The position numbers and the translations under genes are program-made. Positions 1 to 11,815 of a DNA stretch of 64,000 nt are shown here, piece after piece. The notes beneath the pieces are model-generated. The model did no database searches. It worked only from the letters and a program-made list of their open reading frames with translations, and was not told the DNA's origin. Within the stretch, counting starts at the first letter, position 1. Each line of letters begins with the position of its first letter. This DNA is from Xenopus tropicalis (lineage: Eukaryota; Chordata; Amphibia; Anura; Pipidae). The stretch lies in assembly GCF_000004195.4 (NCBI RefSeq), contig NC_030678.2:149655047-149719046 (forward strand), given 5' to 3'.

Positions 1-396
1 CCACATACACAATATAAAGATTAAGTGATTCGGTTACCAGATTTTAATGTTATAAGAAGGTTAAAATCCAATCTAATGTGCCCCGTATATTTATATGCTT
101 TATTAACCTGAATATATTTGGTAAAAGCAGAAAATGAATTGGAATAAACAGGATTATATGATACTATTGAATTTCAATTAAATATATATATATATATACA
201 CATTGTCCCGAATGCTTTAGAAACCAAAGTTACATGATTTGATGGTTTCCCATGGAAGATTGAGCCCAGAGTACACAGGATATTTCAGCCATGCGCTTTC
301 TGGATTTTAATATATTATTTTGTGGTTTCTTACTGATTTTTTTAATATCACAAGATGCGGCCACATTGCCAGTACAATTACCAATCATAGTTAATC
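1..396. other. AT-rich sequence without recognised gene
   Basis: A short (TA)n run lies at about 182-201. Nothing else is recognised. The stretch ends at the left target duplication of the hAT element at 405. Confidence 0.5.
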
Positions 397-404
397 TACC
401 TGTT

Positions 405-626
405 CAGGGCCAGATTTGTCTTCTGGGCGCCCTGAGGCTGCCCCTGTTGGTCGCCCCCCCCTCCACCCGTGCGCATGCACGAATGCGCGGCCCCCTTCCC
501 AGCAGCGAGTCTGACTGCTCCGTATGGGAGCCAAATTTAAAAATTTTGTTGGGGGCGGCATGCCGACCCTAAACTTCTGCCACCCTAGGCCCGGGCCTTT
601 GTGGACTCTCCACAAATCCGGGTCTG
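405..626. mobile_element. hAT-type MITE with perfect 8-bp TSD
   Basis: The element starts CAGGGCCAGATTTG and ends CAAATCCGGGTCTG, giving imperfect terminal inverted repeats with the CAG...CTG ends usual for hAT elements. The flanking 8-mer tacctgtt occurs on both sides (397-404 and 627-634), the hAT-sized target duplication. The interior is GC-rich with no coding capacity, so it is non-autonomous. It belongs to the same family as the copy at 49,926-50,199 and the fragment starting at 49,553, in the opposite orientation. Confidence 0.85.
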
Positions 627-634
627 TACCTGTT

Positions 635-920
635 ACTATTTGCAAATGAAACAATTTTAGCTATTTGTAAATCTCATTGTTTAAGTCTCTTCGATTAAAT
701 AATAATTATGCCTTAAGCATTATAAGAAGTTCATTAAAAGGTATCTATCATGAGAAGATTGTTCGCCCCACCGAAGATGCTGGCTAGTAGAGTCTGCAGT
801 CCAGTTGGGGAAAACTTTCTTGTGATGTAAGATTGACAGGTGTGTCCACCATAGCTGGAGAGTGGGCGCTATTAGTCAGCACCTCCGGTGGGGGAAACAC
901 ATTTTTTTTTTCTTGATACT
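635..920. other. Unassigned non-coding sequence
   Basis: No repeat ends, splice-like exon or long open frame were recognised. Confidence 0.4.
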
Positions 921-928
921 CTTTAAGG

Positions 929-1325
929 CAGTGATCCCCAACCAGCAGCTCGAGGCAACATGTTGCTCCCCAACCTCTTGGATGTTGCCCCCTGTAAGCT
1001 GATAGTGTGCATAGAGGCTGCCTAATAGCCAATCTTAGCCTTATTTGGCTCCTCCATGAACTTTTATGATGCTTGTGTTCAGGGTCGGACTGGGGGGTGA
1101 AGGGCCCACCGGGGAACCTGCCCCAGGGGCCCCCCACCCGACGTCCTCCCCCGAGCACGTAAATTTAACGCGTCTGGCATGGGGTAGCTCCTGCAAGGGT
1201 CGGGTCTGATCTGCCGGGACCCTACAGAATTGTCCCGGCAGCCCAGTCCAACCCTGCTTGTGTTGCTCTCCGAGTCTTTTTACATTTGATTGTGGCTCAC
1301 AAGTAAGAAAGGTTGGGGATCTCTG
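929..1325. mobile_element. hAT-type MITE (CAGTGATCCCCAACC family), interrupted
   Basis: The ends are CAGTGATCCCCAACC and GGTTGGGGATCTCTG. The perfect 8-bp duplication ctttaagg flanks the element at 921-928 and 1326-1333. It is the same family as the copies at 29,778, 40,594 and 52,365. Phrases such as gagccaaataagg and agcaacatgttgc recur in all of them. This copy was later entered by another hAT element at 1080-1256. Confidence 0.9.
1080..1256. mobile_element. Nested hAT MITE (CAGGGTCGGACTGGG family)
   Basis: The terminal inverted repeats are CAGGGTCGGACTGGG and CCCAGTCCAACCCTG. The 8-bp duplication cttgtgtt is perfect at 1072-1079 and 1257-1264. It lies inside the element at 929-1325, so it is the younger of the two. 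A partial relative with the same right end lies at 30,319-30,390. Confidence 0.9.
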
Positions 1326-1333
1326 CTTTAAGG

Positions 1334-2047
1334 GAATCATGTCACCTCCATGACTCCACCATGGCCATGCCTCCATGAGCCAGAGTCTGGCTAATTTTAT
1401 GTTTTCTAGGGTATTGAGTTATGAAGCTATGAAACTTTTTGGTGGAAGACTATGCAGAAATTGTGATTTATTAAGTGAAAAAAACATGAAAAAAAGAATA
1501 CGCCATCTAAAAGCGGTTGAGGTCTTGTAGAAATCAATCGGAGCTGTCCTAGGTAAATTGTAACAATCTTTATTTAATTCTTAGTTTTAGAGGTTTTGTG
1601 GTTTGTTCATTAGTAAGTGCATAAAAATTCTTACTAAAACGCTTTTGTGTAAAAAATGGGGAAAAAATCCGCCACATACCAGGAAGCAATCATGTGCCTC
1701 TGTGTAAAGATCTGGTGTAAACCGAAGACACAGCTTAAAAATGCTATGGGTAATATGTCATCCTGCATTTTTTCCTGTTGATTTAAAGGTTATGTGAGGT
1801 CTGAAGTGGTATTAGGTAGCGGCGTTCAGAGAGCGTAACATAAAACACACACCTTGATAAATTTGCCATTTATTTTACACAGTTTTATACACTGTTTTTC
1901 TGATGCTGCTTTAAACAATACGATAAATAAGCCCTCTTGGTGTCACTCTTACAGACAACCTGTGCCGAAGCTCCAACGGGAGGTGGGGGCTGCATCGGAA
2001 AGTCCGCCTTAAATGATCGTACAGGATGTGCATAGACATATGGAGTT
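1334..2047. other. Non-coding; repeat-like segment near 1500-1620
   Basis: The stretch around 1503-1580 (ccatctaaaag, agaaatcaatcggagctgtcc, taacaatctttatttaattc) resembles a fragment I associate with Xenopus dispersed repeats, but no terminal repeats are visible. The remainder is unassigned. Confidence 0.3.
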
Positions 2048-2182
2048 ATGCAATAAAAGGCACCAAGTTTACCTATGCAGTAACCCATAGCAACCAATCA
2101 GCAAGTAGCATTTATTGCTCACCTGTTGCAAACATCTTATTGGTTTCTATAGGTTACTGTTCCTGGGCAAACTTTTATTACT
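2048..2182. mobile_element. MITE with 'aacccatagcaaccaat' core
   Basis: The left part reads aataaaaggcaccaagttt ... taacccatagcaaccaatc, and the right part mirrors it (attggtttctataggttact ... tgggcaaactttt). The second copy at 45,173-45,309 has the same arrangement and cleaner inverted repeats. Non-autonomous; the superfamily is not assigned. Confidence 0.65.
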
Positions 2183-3220
2183 TACCGGTATGTTGGTTAG
2201 ACAGTGACTTTCAAAGAGAGATGTTAAACTGAAAGCTTAGTATTTATTAGCAGTCTTAAACTGATTTAGATCCCCTTTAAGAAGCTGCCCAAGAGTGGAC
2301 ATGCAATTTCCCTTATAAAAAAACATTTCAAGCCAAAATGTTGGATTGTACAATTCATTTTTTAAAGCACTGTAAACATTATATAGTATAATGGACATAT
2401 ATATGGAGTACATGTATATGTACCCCTTACTGTAAAATATAAGGATATTAGAAGTCACCAAGAAGTTCCATGACCCCATAAAGGCCTAAAAGCCTCATAT
2501 TTTTAAAAGGGGGACATTGTTTATTATAATACACAAATTTCCGTGAGTCATGTGACATCAACAAGTACCAATTATAACCGATGACATAACTAATCACCAT
2601 TTATAAGGATATAATATATCTGTAACACAAATTTCAGCACAATGCACCAACAAAGCTTTCATAAATAAAGCTGCACTGTGAATACTTAGGAAGCCTAAGG
2701 AATACCCAAATCTCTGAGTTTGAGCCTTAATATATGTGCCCCTAATTGTTTCTTTATAGATGCATTTCAATAGGTTATTCAGATATGCCCTTTTGTAAGA
2801 AACAAACTGTATTCTGAAATAGGGACATTTGTACAGTACACATGCTTGGCACACAGAAGAACCTAATTGTATGTATGTAAATACACCAGTGGCAAGCTGG
2901 CTTGGTTTGCCTGTGCCAAGGAATACATTAAGGATTTTTTTTCACTAGAATTTAAGATGACAGATTTATATCCAGGCCATCTACAAAACTGTATAAAGAG
3001 CAGTTTAGACAGATACACGTTTCAGATCTGGGATACAGTACCAGACACAAAACAGCAAACTGCTGTGTAATCTCTCACATAATCCTCCCACAGCCACATA
3101 GCAGATGTAAGGGTTTTGGTTAGCAATTTTCACCATGCAAGATGATAATAAGAGGCCATTAGTGTATCTATGGTTTAACTGGATTTACTGTGACCCACGA
3201 ATACAAAACCTTACAGTCAC
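2183..3220. other. Unassigned AT-rich sequence
   Basis: Only short chance open frames are present. No inverted-repeat element, microsatellite or exon signature was recognised. Confidence 0.4.
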
Positions 3221-3354
3221 TTAAAGGAGAAGGAAAGGTGCAATTACTGGGGGGGGGGCAAAATGTTACCGGAAACCCCACGCCCGTGCTTCTGTTAGCA
3301 GAAAGCTGCACCACTCCGGGATACCTGGGAGTGACAATCCTTTTCCTTCTTCTT
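3221..3354. mobile_element. Decayed T2-type MITE
   Basis: The left end TTAAAGGAGAAGGAAAGGTG is the T2-type terminus with TTAA. The right end reads ccttttccttcttctttc, a decayed mirror of CCTTTCCTTCTCCTTTAA. The right TTAA is lost. Confidence 0.55.
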
Positions 3355-3360
3355 TCTTCA

Positions 3361-3553
3361 CTAGTGATGAGCCAATTTCTTCGCCATAGATTCGCAGCGA
3401 ATTTCCGCATGTCGCCACCAAAAAATTTGTTGCGGGCGCGTAAAAAAAAGACGCGGGGGACAAAAAAATCACACAACAAACACGTTTAGCGAATTCTTTG
3501 CCGTTTCACAAATTGTTAGGCGAAGATAAATGGGACAGATTCGCTCATCACTA
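3361..3553. mobile_element. MITE with ctagtgatgagc / gctcatcacta ends
   Basis: The ends are CTAGTGATGAGCC and CGCTCATCACTA. The direct repeat ttcttca flanks it (3354-3360 and 3554-3560). The interior is built of CG-rich pieces such as attcgcagcgaatttccgc, as in the second copy at 27,959-28,256. The 7- to 8-bp duplication suggests hAT, but the exact terminal base is ambiguous. Confidence 0.8.
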
Positions 3554-3560
3554 TTCTTCA

Positions 3561-4902
3561 AGCCTCTCGGCGCAACTCACAGACCCTGGGGGGAGTTGTG
3601 CCTGAAGCAATTACAAGCAATGAGTCAAAATTGATGCAATTTTGCTTGCGTGTTGAAGTAAATTAGATGCCATTGCACTAAATATTTTCTAAATTTTAAA
3701 TTTTCAGCTTTCAGCGTGAGAGTGTGTGTGCCTGATACTTTTGGCACTTTTTGTGCTGCAGTGATAGACGCTGTGCTTACTGTAGGAACCACCTTGTTCA
3801 GAGGTGTTAGATTCACGGTTCCCCTGCATCAATAGGCATAGCAGCGCTTAATTCAGTCTGCATTGCAAGGTTCTTATATATATGGTTATCAGAATATCAT
3901 GGGTTGCACCCTCATTAGTGATCCAGGGATCAGACTACTGTGGAGCCAATCATTTTCACAACCCACTATCTATCAGCTTGGATTTTCTTGTGGAATCAAA
4001 CAAGAGTTTGTATTGCTATCATATTGCTAATGGCGGCCCACATACTCACACTGATGGCTAAAAAAATAACAATTTTATGAAAGTACATTTCAGCTTGTGA
4101 TATACCCCCCCTCCTCCCCACCCAGTTAATGATTCTCTTAAGGACTCTTTATTCTAAGTGTCAAAAATCAAATCCCTTTATTTTACAATTTCACTAAAAA
4201 GATTTAATGAGATTAAAAAAACTGGCAGAGGAGTTTAACTAACACAACGATATTGGTGATGAAATAAACACATAAGGGGGGACTGAAATAAAAGCCGTTA
4301 ATGAAAAAAATATGTGCACTGTGAAAAATGATTCCTCTGAGTGAACAATTCTTCCTTGCACAAATGTAATATAACTTTTGCAACCCCATCCACCAACAGT
4401 GTGCAGTGTGTGTAATGACTGCTCTATGTGCCAATAAAATAAATACTATTGCATTGCAATTTTTTTCTTTTTTGTGTCATTTCTAATGAATTTTATGACA
4501 TTTCATATACACAGAAATAAACATTGGCCTCAAGGTTACAAAAATACTGTAAGAGGAAGATTTTTTTAAATTGAAATCTTAAATGAGTGCTTATTTATGA
4601 AAAAAAACTTGAAAATCAAAACCTCATTCTACCCTTAATTTTTTGAGTGCCAAATTTCAAATGAGTCACAAAAAATTCAAACTGAAAATTAGCTTGAGTT
4701 TTGCTGATACAACTTTAGAACTTGACATGTAAGGGCTCATTTACACAGCTCCTGCACGCAAGTGCAAAAGCACAATCCCTAGTGATCTTTGTGCCCAGGG
4801 GAGGTGCTGCTCTTTGTATGGAGCAATGGATTAAAAATATGGTACTCCGTGCAAAGAGAAGTGACGGAAGGTGCACCCCAGTCATGTCCTCAACATCTGC
4901 TT
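3561..4902. other. Unassigned non-coding sequence
   Basis: It contains a short C-rich tract near 4107-4122. No repeat ends or exon were recognised. Confidence 0.35.
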
Positions 4903-5411
4903 TTAAAGGACAAGGAAAGGTTAATATAAATTAAAAGTAAGTCTAAAGGCATTCTTTTTAAGTACTTACTGCATATCTAAATTCCCAGATCCCTGCTTGC
5001 TTCTCTGAGATATGGTGCTGGCAGCCTACAGCAGTGTGAAGCCTACAGTGACATCACTGAAATCTCTCTCCCCTTCCTGTAGGTGCCAGCGGCAGCCTTC
5101 CTATTCTCTGAGCATGTGTGTAACTTGATCCTGTCTGCTGTTCTGAGCTACACATGCCCACCAGCCAATCAGAAGCGGATCTGGCAGAGGGGAGGGGGGG
5201 TAGTGAATGAAACACATGTGCAGTATGAAGCAAGGAGGGAAAGGAAGGGAGAATACCTTTTTAGAGATGGCTGCCTGTTCTAGAAAATGTGAAGTAAGTG
5301 TGACTGAGTAAATATGTGATTAGGTGAGCCAAAAGTGTGGCGTTTTTACTAAACAATAGGAGGACTATTGGGCAGCATGCTTTTTACATTTTGACTTGCA
5401 TTCTCCTTTAA
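4903..5411. mobile_element. T2-type MITE (TTAAAGGACAAGGAAAGG)
   Basis: It begins TTAAAGGACAAGGAAAGG and ends TTCTCCTTTAA, with the TTAA duplication at 4903-4906 and 5408-5411. The interior has no coding capacity. TTAA targeting and TTAAAGG ends are the known signature of the Xenopus T2 MITE group, which is related to piggyBac-like elements by target-site type. Confidence 0.85.
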
Positions 5412-5510
5412 GCAGGCAGTTAGGTCAAGGCCCTGATATAGCCTGTACTTCCTGCTGCTCCATAAGGTACGGGGTGGGAGCAGTGATGTAACTACTCTGC
5501 AAAAAAAAAA

Positions 5511-5820
5511 TAACAAAAGTGGTATAAAGGTGATACCTTTATTGGCTAACTGAGATAACCATAGCAAGCTTTCAGAACATTTTAGTTCCTTTTTCAAGCT
5601 GATTACAATGAAGTTGTGGTGCTCTCTGATATATATACAACATTCAGCTCATCAATCTTTTCTAGTTATTTGATCCATGAGCTGAACGTTGTATATATAT
5701 ATCAGAGAGCAGCACAGCTTTGTTGCAATCAGCTTGAAAAAGGAACTAAAATGTTCTGAAAGCTTGCTATGGTTATATTAGTTAGCCAATAAAGGTATCA
5801 CCTTTATACCACTTTTGTTA
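5511..5820. mobile_element. Foldback element with ~142-bp inverted arms
   Basis: The left arm (5511-5652) starts taacaaaagtggtataaagg. The right arm (5677-5820) is its near-identical reverse complement, ending cctttataccacttttgtta. A loop of about 24 bases separates them. The arms share tacctttattggctaact and agcaagctttcagaacatt. The flanks are A- and T-rich, so no target duplication could be fixed. Confidence 0.85.
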
Positions 5821-6151
5821 TTTTTTATTTCAAAAGGGTTACCCTGTAACATTTTGACTGCCTAACACGGTACATCACCTTTCCCTACTATGCAAAAAAA
5901 ACTTCAGAGGGGCCCAGTGCAGAGCAGCAAACTCACCCGGCCCTATGCCCTAACGCATTTTTCCCTGCTCTGATGCTTCACCCCTGCCCCCCCACTCACT
6001 TGCCCATAAATCCCCACTCCCCGCCGCATACTACATGGGAGCTGGCGTGGAGCGGAGACTGCAGGGTCTTCTTCCTGTACTGGTATGCCACTGGGCGGGA
6101 GGAGTGATGCCTATGTCCCCCCCCCCCACTACTTTTAAATCTAGAACCGGC
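5821..6151. other. Unassigned, with a C-rich stretch
   Basis: A run of C lies at about 6118-6127. The phrase actatgcaaaaaaaacttc resembles actactctgcaaaaaaaa just left of the foldback element, so the foldback may have split an older repeat. No ends were resolved. Confidence 0.3.
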
Positions 6152-6675
6152 TTAAAGCGGACCTGTCACCCTAAGAAATAAGTCCAAATTATTTTCTATA
6201 TTGTTAGTTAAGCAAAATAAACGTTACTTACGCTATATAAATAATATAAATCTCGTTTCCTTCCGTCTTGGAATTACTCAATCAAAGCAAGCAGGCAGGC
6301 ACCATTTTGTGGACACTGTTATTAAGGCAAGCTTTGTATCATGCCAAAATCTTGTTTATGTGATAGAATGGGGGACCTGATGCCCAGGCCCATGCACTGG
6401 CTACACAGTTAGATAAGGAGGAGGGAGGGGAGAAGTGAGATGTGCAGTGACATCTAGGAAGTGCTGAATGGAAAGCTAAAGTTACTGTCTGCCCCGCCTC
6501 TATGCCTAAGGCATAGAGGCGGGGCAAGCAATATATGATTGACAGCTGTGATTTTTAAATGCCTTTATAATGAGTTTGGATGTGTTAATATAAAAATGAA
6601 TTTGGGTTTCATGTTTAATTTGAACAGGACTTTTATTATACAGATTTTCATGTCTGGGTGACAGGTCCACTTTAA
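6152..6675. mobile_element. T2-type MITE (TTAAAGCGGACCTGTCACCC)
   Basis: The ends are TTAAAGCGGACCTGTCACCC and GGGTGACAGGTCCACTTTAA, an almost perfect inverted repeat, with TTAA on both sides. It carries a perfect 17-bp hairpin with a 3-base loop at 6490-6526. Confidence 0.9.
6490..6526. repeat. Perfect 17-bp stem hairpin inside MITE
   Basis: TGCCCCGCCTCTATGCC is followed by taa and then its exact reverse complement. It is probably a structural part of the T2-type element rather than an independent gene. Confidence 0.85.
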
Positions 6676-8474
6676 GCTAACTGCACTAGATTCAAAGGGC
6701 AGTGCACAATGGAGTGCAGAGGCCTGTGGCTATTTGCACTATGCTGTGGGGAAAGTGCAAAAAATGTCAGACTGAATGGGGCATTGTGAATGCATCCTGC
6801 AAGTTTTTTGAGCTTAATAAATCTCCAGAATTAATATATAAGAAGCCTAAATTTATATTTCCTCAAAACACATATCTTGGTAAAAATTCAAATTTGAATT
6901 TTGATAAATCTGTTAGTGCAAATAGAAAGAGCTACAAACTAGGAAACTGTAATTATTATTGACAAAAATACAAGGAAGAAGACATTAGTACATACCTCAG
7001 TTAGGAAAAGTATATTTTAGGTGCATTATGAGACCTAAGCTTGGCACAGTTGGCACATGTGGAATGTAGAAATGGAGCACTCTTTGGAAGTTAATATGTG
7101 CAATATACAGAGGGAAAACCTCTACTTACACACGATTCCCATACATATGACATCAATAAAGTCTTTTCTATTTGTCATAAGCCATAGTGTGCATAAAATG
7201 CATGGGTCCTGCCTTGTCTGAGATTGTTTGGTGGAAGCGCATTGAAAGTAACAATGTTAAAGGAAGCATTGGCAAGAGGACTAGAAACAGTAACTTCAGG
7301 GAGGAAAGTGGGGGGGAGGATACTGATAATATTTTGAAACTAAGTAATAGGAAAGGCACAGATGCGATGGGAAGATGAAGTTTACAGGCAAAAAGGGAAA
7401 TCTTTAAAAAAACAGTACATTAATGACATTGCAGATATTTGCCAAGCATTCAAAATTAGACAAAAAGTAGATGTTGAAAACATTTTCCTTCTATTTTAAT
7501 TTTTAAAAATGACTATTTCTCTTTTTTCATTTCACAGGGCTTAGATTTGATAGCTTTGTATCCCTGTTACAGCCTCCTCCTTCCCCCTTCCTAGAATTAG
7601 GGGCGTTAGTTTACTGTGAAATAATGGACTCTGTATAAATGTAAAAATCCTCTCTTACCATATCCTCTAAGATGTGATACTCTCAGGAGGAGGGGGTTGC
7701 CAACCCCACTTCCACCTCCCCTACGTGCAGAGATTGACAGCAGGAAGTAAGGATAGTTCCTGGTTGACATGCAGGGTAAGCACTTCTACTCATTATTTTT
7801 CAAAGCCCTGCCACTCTGGTAAGCCTTTGCAAAACATGAAGCTTGTTGTTGTTATTTTTTCCCAGCAAGAACCTTATTATATAACAAGACTCAGAGGTTC
7901 TTCAGTATAAAAGATGCTTATTTGTTAATTAATTAATTAAATACAGAGTCTTGGGAAGCCTTTTCAGCAACACAAACCATTGAAAGATGGTTACAAAGAA
8001 CTTCAAATGAAGTCATCATTCGGTACAGATTATATAGGCAACTTGATTACATCATTTACAAATTTCAAAGGTTACAGGGGAAGCCCCTTAGATCAATAGT
8101 AGTATTGCTAGGATATTCCATAGTATCAGCATTTGTAAAACCTTGAATGTTATTTTTCTTTAACTTTCGAGTAGTTTTTCTGACTAAATGCTAATAACTT
8201 ATGTTAGTGGGCAAAGTTCCATGTGGGATTGAAACTAGTCAGCAATATCTGATGCTTGTAGTCCTTTTAAGATGACATAGTAAAAAACTGCTTTTCTCTC
8301 ATCTGCCTTTGGTAGTCTTTATAGGGGACACTGGGGGATTTGATATGTCCCTTTATACAGACTTTTACCTGTCATAAATGGGCATCTCCAACATTGTGTG
8401 TCAATTATACATTACATTTTTGAACTTTTGAACATTACATTCAGAACTCCAAAGTAGGCTGAGGTCATCACATG
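6676..8474. other. Non-coding sequence without clear elements
   Basis: A small ttaattaattaattaa run lies at about 7924-7940. There are several purine-rich stretches (for example 7300-7330). No inverted-repeat element or convincing exon was found. Confidence 0.35.
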
Positions 8475-8482
8475 CATTAGAC

Positions 8483-8776
8483 CAGGGGTCGGGAACCCTT
8501 TGGGCTGAGAGAGCCATAAACACCACATATTTTAAAATGTAATTCCGTGAGAGCCATACAATATGTTTGGCCGCCAATGCTGTGGGGAAAGGTAGGGTGG
8601 GTCCCAAGGATGCCGGATGTGATGCAGAGGAAGGTGTGGCCTGCGCTCATCGAGAAGACGATGCGTTCTAAGGCTTAGAACACGTCTTCTATCCGCAGAG
8701 CGTAGGCCATGCCCCCCATTATTTTAAGATTTGGCAGCGAGCCAGATGCAACCGAGCCATAGGTTCCCTACCCCTG
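8483..8776. mobile_element. hAT-type MITE (CAGGGGTCGGGAACC)
   Basis: The ends are CAGGGGTCGGGAACC and GGTTCCCTACCCCTG. The perfect 8-bp duplication cattagac lies at 8475-8482 and 8777-8784. The interior is non-coding. The internal pair gagccata... / ...gagccat is typical of this hAT group. Confidence 0.9.
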
Positions 8777-8784
8777 CATTAGAC

Positions 8785-8989
8785 AAATATCTGGACAGTG
8801 CCAGGCCTGCCCGCCCCCAACCATACCCACTACCCACGGTTGTGCCCTAGGCATGTGCCTCTTCTGCCTACCCCTAGTTCCAGCCCTGCTGGACACCCCC
8901 ATTTAACTTTTTCTATCTTTTTTTAAACCTAGTCTTCCACCTTAAAGCAGCACAGAACTTTCTGTGGGTTCTGAAATCAAATGAATATT
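8785..8989. other. C-rich repeat-like fragment
   Basis: Bases 8800-8895 (gccaggcctgcccgccc ... ttccagccctgctgg) resemble a GC-rich hAT fragment, but ends and duplications are not visible. Confidence 0.25.
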
Positions 8990-9560
8990 CTATGAAATGT
9001 TTTCTTGTGGGATAAAATGATTAACCCATTTAATAAGCAGAATAGGTTACGTTTATTAGCTAATGGAGATCATGCTAAATCATTTCAAATCCACTTGAAA
9101 TACGTCTTCTTATTAAAAATGACCTGAGACAAACCATGCATGAATATTTATGCATAGATAGAAAATGGATCGCATTTCTTACAGCTTACGATTTGGAGTT
9201 TGTAAAGAAGTCTGTTTGTTCTCATGCCCGAAATATGTCCTCCGCTGTCCCGTTGTCTGGAACATAATGGAATATAATGTTAGCTCCGGACAGTGGTTGT
9301 TGAGCGCGTGCCAACCTTACTAATGAACATGTGGTTTTAATAATTACGAGGCTACTTGTAAGTCACTTGGCAACGAGCCAAACACTTTTTGTCCGTGGGG
9401 TGACAGATATAAAATGTCCCATCTCTTAATTTCATCTTGTTTGCAAAACTCCGACAGTTAACAGTTTTTGCGGCAATTCGTAACAATAAACAATTGACAA
9501 AAAAATATGGAAGATCACATTTTTTCCCCCCAAACGGCTAGCTGCTTGTAGCAGGGATTA
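8990..9560. other. Repeat-free candidate conserved non-coding element
   Basis: This stretch shows no similarity to the repeat families seen elsewhere in the window. It is rich in homeodomain- and POU-like words, such as gcatgaatatttatgcat, ttaataattacgag and aacaataaacaattgac. This texture is common in vertebrate developmental enhancers. Conservation was not tested, so the call is inference only. Confidence 0.3.
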
Positions 9561-10568
9561 CAGAATGGTTTTTGTCCTCAGTTTTATGACAGTACAAAGA
9601 TCATGAGACTCATAGTGAAGTGAATTACATTTCAGTGAAATTCCCACTACACAGACTGCATATATTTAGCAGCACAATGGTAACATTAAATGATGTTATG
9701 AAGTAAATCTTGGGCCTTAAGGCTAGAATTTGAGAAAATCATGATAAGCTTCTTAAAACACTTAATGCAGCTAGAATTTAGCCTTTGCCTGCCACACGGA
9801 CCCTGAGCTGAAAAGAGCGATGTTGATCTATTCACTCACACCCCACAGCTAATCTGGTGGTTATAGGCTAGCCTATTATATACACACTGACACTCTGATC
9901 CCGAGCACTTTAACATTTCTTCTAAATCTCTGAACGAGATAATAAATAAGGACTCAGTTTCGGGTACATTGGGCTAAATTTAATGAAATGTTCTGGAAAT
10001 AAGCAAAAATGTTAACTGTAAGAAACAGCTGGTACTTTTACAGTTGTTTACATGTCAGTTTTGGCTCAATTTGAGAAAATATTACAGTGTTAACTTCTGT
10101 CAGTTATAACCAAATGGTCCCCGCTGATATATAGGACTAGCAAGCTTGGTTATTTAGGTAATGTCACTGCAAACACTTCATTTGAAAGAATTGTTGGGGA
10201 AATGATGCAAACATTGATTCATTTCTTCCATATCAGCCAATCAGCAGGTAGTATTTACTGTTTTGTTCTTTAAAAAAAAAGTCTAATTGGTGTATGTTCC
10301 TAGTTCACGCCTGGCCCCCCATCAAAAATAATCTTCAAAGGGACCTGGTTAGCAACTCAAGCACTACCCACCTCTGCCGTTCCACACCCACCTGCTCCTT
10401 ATGTCCCCCCTCCATGCCCATCATTCATGTCATGTGTGTGTTGCCGGGGGATGTGTTGGAGGGGTGCAGGAAGCGTCTGGGATATCTAAACCAAGGGATA
10501 TCTTAACTAAGGAAGAGTATTATATGAAAAGTAAACTATGCCCCAAACTATGCCCCCAGAATGAATAC
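9561..10568. other. Unassigned; small MITE fragment near 10,230-10,310
   Basis: The words cagccaatcagcaggtagtattta and taattggtgtatgttcctagtt around 10,233-10,305 resemble the core of the MITE at 2048. The rest is unassigned. Confidence 0.35.
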
Positions 10569-11040
10569 TTAAAGGAGAAAGAAAGGTAAAAACTAAGTAA
10601 GCTTTATCAGAAAGGTCTATGTAAATACAGCCATAAGCACTCACAGAAACGCTGCACTGACTTCTCTGAAAAAAGATTTCTTGCGTCTGTAATTCCTGTG
10701 CCAGAGACACGCAGCTTTCTGCTCTTTGCTCTCTCCTGCTCCCCCTCCCTCAAGAATGCTAAGAACTCACTCCCCCTCTTAGGAATGTGGATCTCAGCCA
10801 ATCAGCAGGAAGCTGACTCATAGTCTTACTAACTGAGCATGTTCACTTGGTCCCGGTGTCTGTGCAGGAGTGAGGCATTATGGGAACCTTCTTTGCACAG
10901 CTCAGCGTTTTTTATTCCTGTTTGGCTTCTGATCATCTGAACAGGAGAAATATGGGGAGACTTAAGGGCACTATTGAGAGAACTGAAGGTATGCCTGCAG
11001 CTTGAGATTAACTCTTTACTAGCCTTTCCTTCTCCTTTAA
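10569..11040. mobile_element. T2-type MITE (TTAAAGGAGAAAGAAAGG)
   Basis: It begins TTAAAGGAGAAAGAAAGG and ends CCTTTCCTTCTCCTTTAA, with TTAA at 10,569-10,572 and 11,037-11,040. It includes the phrase ctcagccaatcagcaggaag. Non-coding. Confidence 0.9.
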
Positions 11041-11815
11041 CCAACAAATAGTTTACATCAGATTAAGTGACCTATTAAAGAATCTTACCAAAATGGAATA
11101 TATATCATTAAATCCCTTTTACATCTTTTCCCTTGAGCCCCCATTTTGTGATGGTCTGTGTGCGGCCTCAGAGATCAGCTTACAGGAAATAATGCAGCTC
11201 TGACTGTAACAGGAAGTAGTGTGGGAGTAAAAGACAATACTTTGCCCTTAAATTGGCTGATGGGGCCTAGCATGTATGTGTGCCCTTGGTTTGTTTGTGT
11301 GCACTGTAAATCCTATGATCCCGGGGGCGGCCCTTACTACTTAAAATGGCAGTTTTCTATTTAGGATTACCCAATGGCACATACTACTAAAAAGTATGTT
11401 TTCATGAAAATGGTTTATTAAGATGAAGCAGGGCTTTACACAAGTTTTAGGTTCAAACTAAAGAACTGTAAGATCCAATAGCTTAAACGACAGCTTTATT
11501 TGCACCGCCATTATCTCACACTGTAACCCATGTTGCCTAATCTTTCCCTCCCAGACAGATTCTTTCCCTACCTCTCACATTGCCAAAATGGCGCCCCTAT
11601 TTTCACTCTTACATTACAACTTTATTATTTCTCTGATTAACCTAAGCTCCTCTGCCACCTTGTGGTCAAACCTGTTATGCTTCAACCATTAACGCTTACA
11701 GTTTATATTATAGAACAAGTTCTTTGTTTTATCCATTTACATATGAGCTGTTTTATTCAATCTGTTTTCCTACTGTAGATACCAACATTGTTTGGGGGTT
11801 AGTTGGCAAAGTAAA
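11041..11815. mobile_element. T2-subfamily MITE copy, interrupted
   Basis: The segments cttttacatcttttccctt, gatggggcctagcatgtatg and aggattacccaatggcacat match the copy at 18,826-19,317 closely. The match breaks after gatgaagcagg and resumes at catatgagctgtttta, so about 300 bases (11,430-11,740) are an insertion of unknown type. The left end is decayed. Confidence 0.75.
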
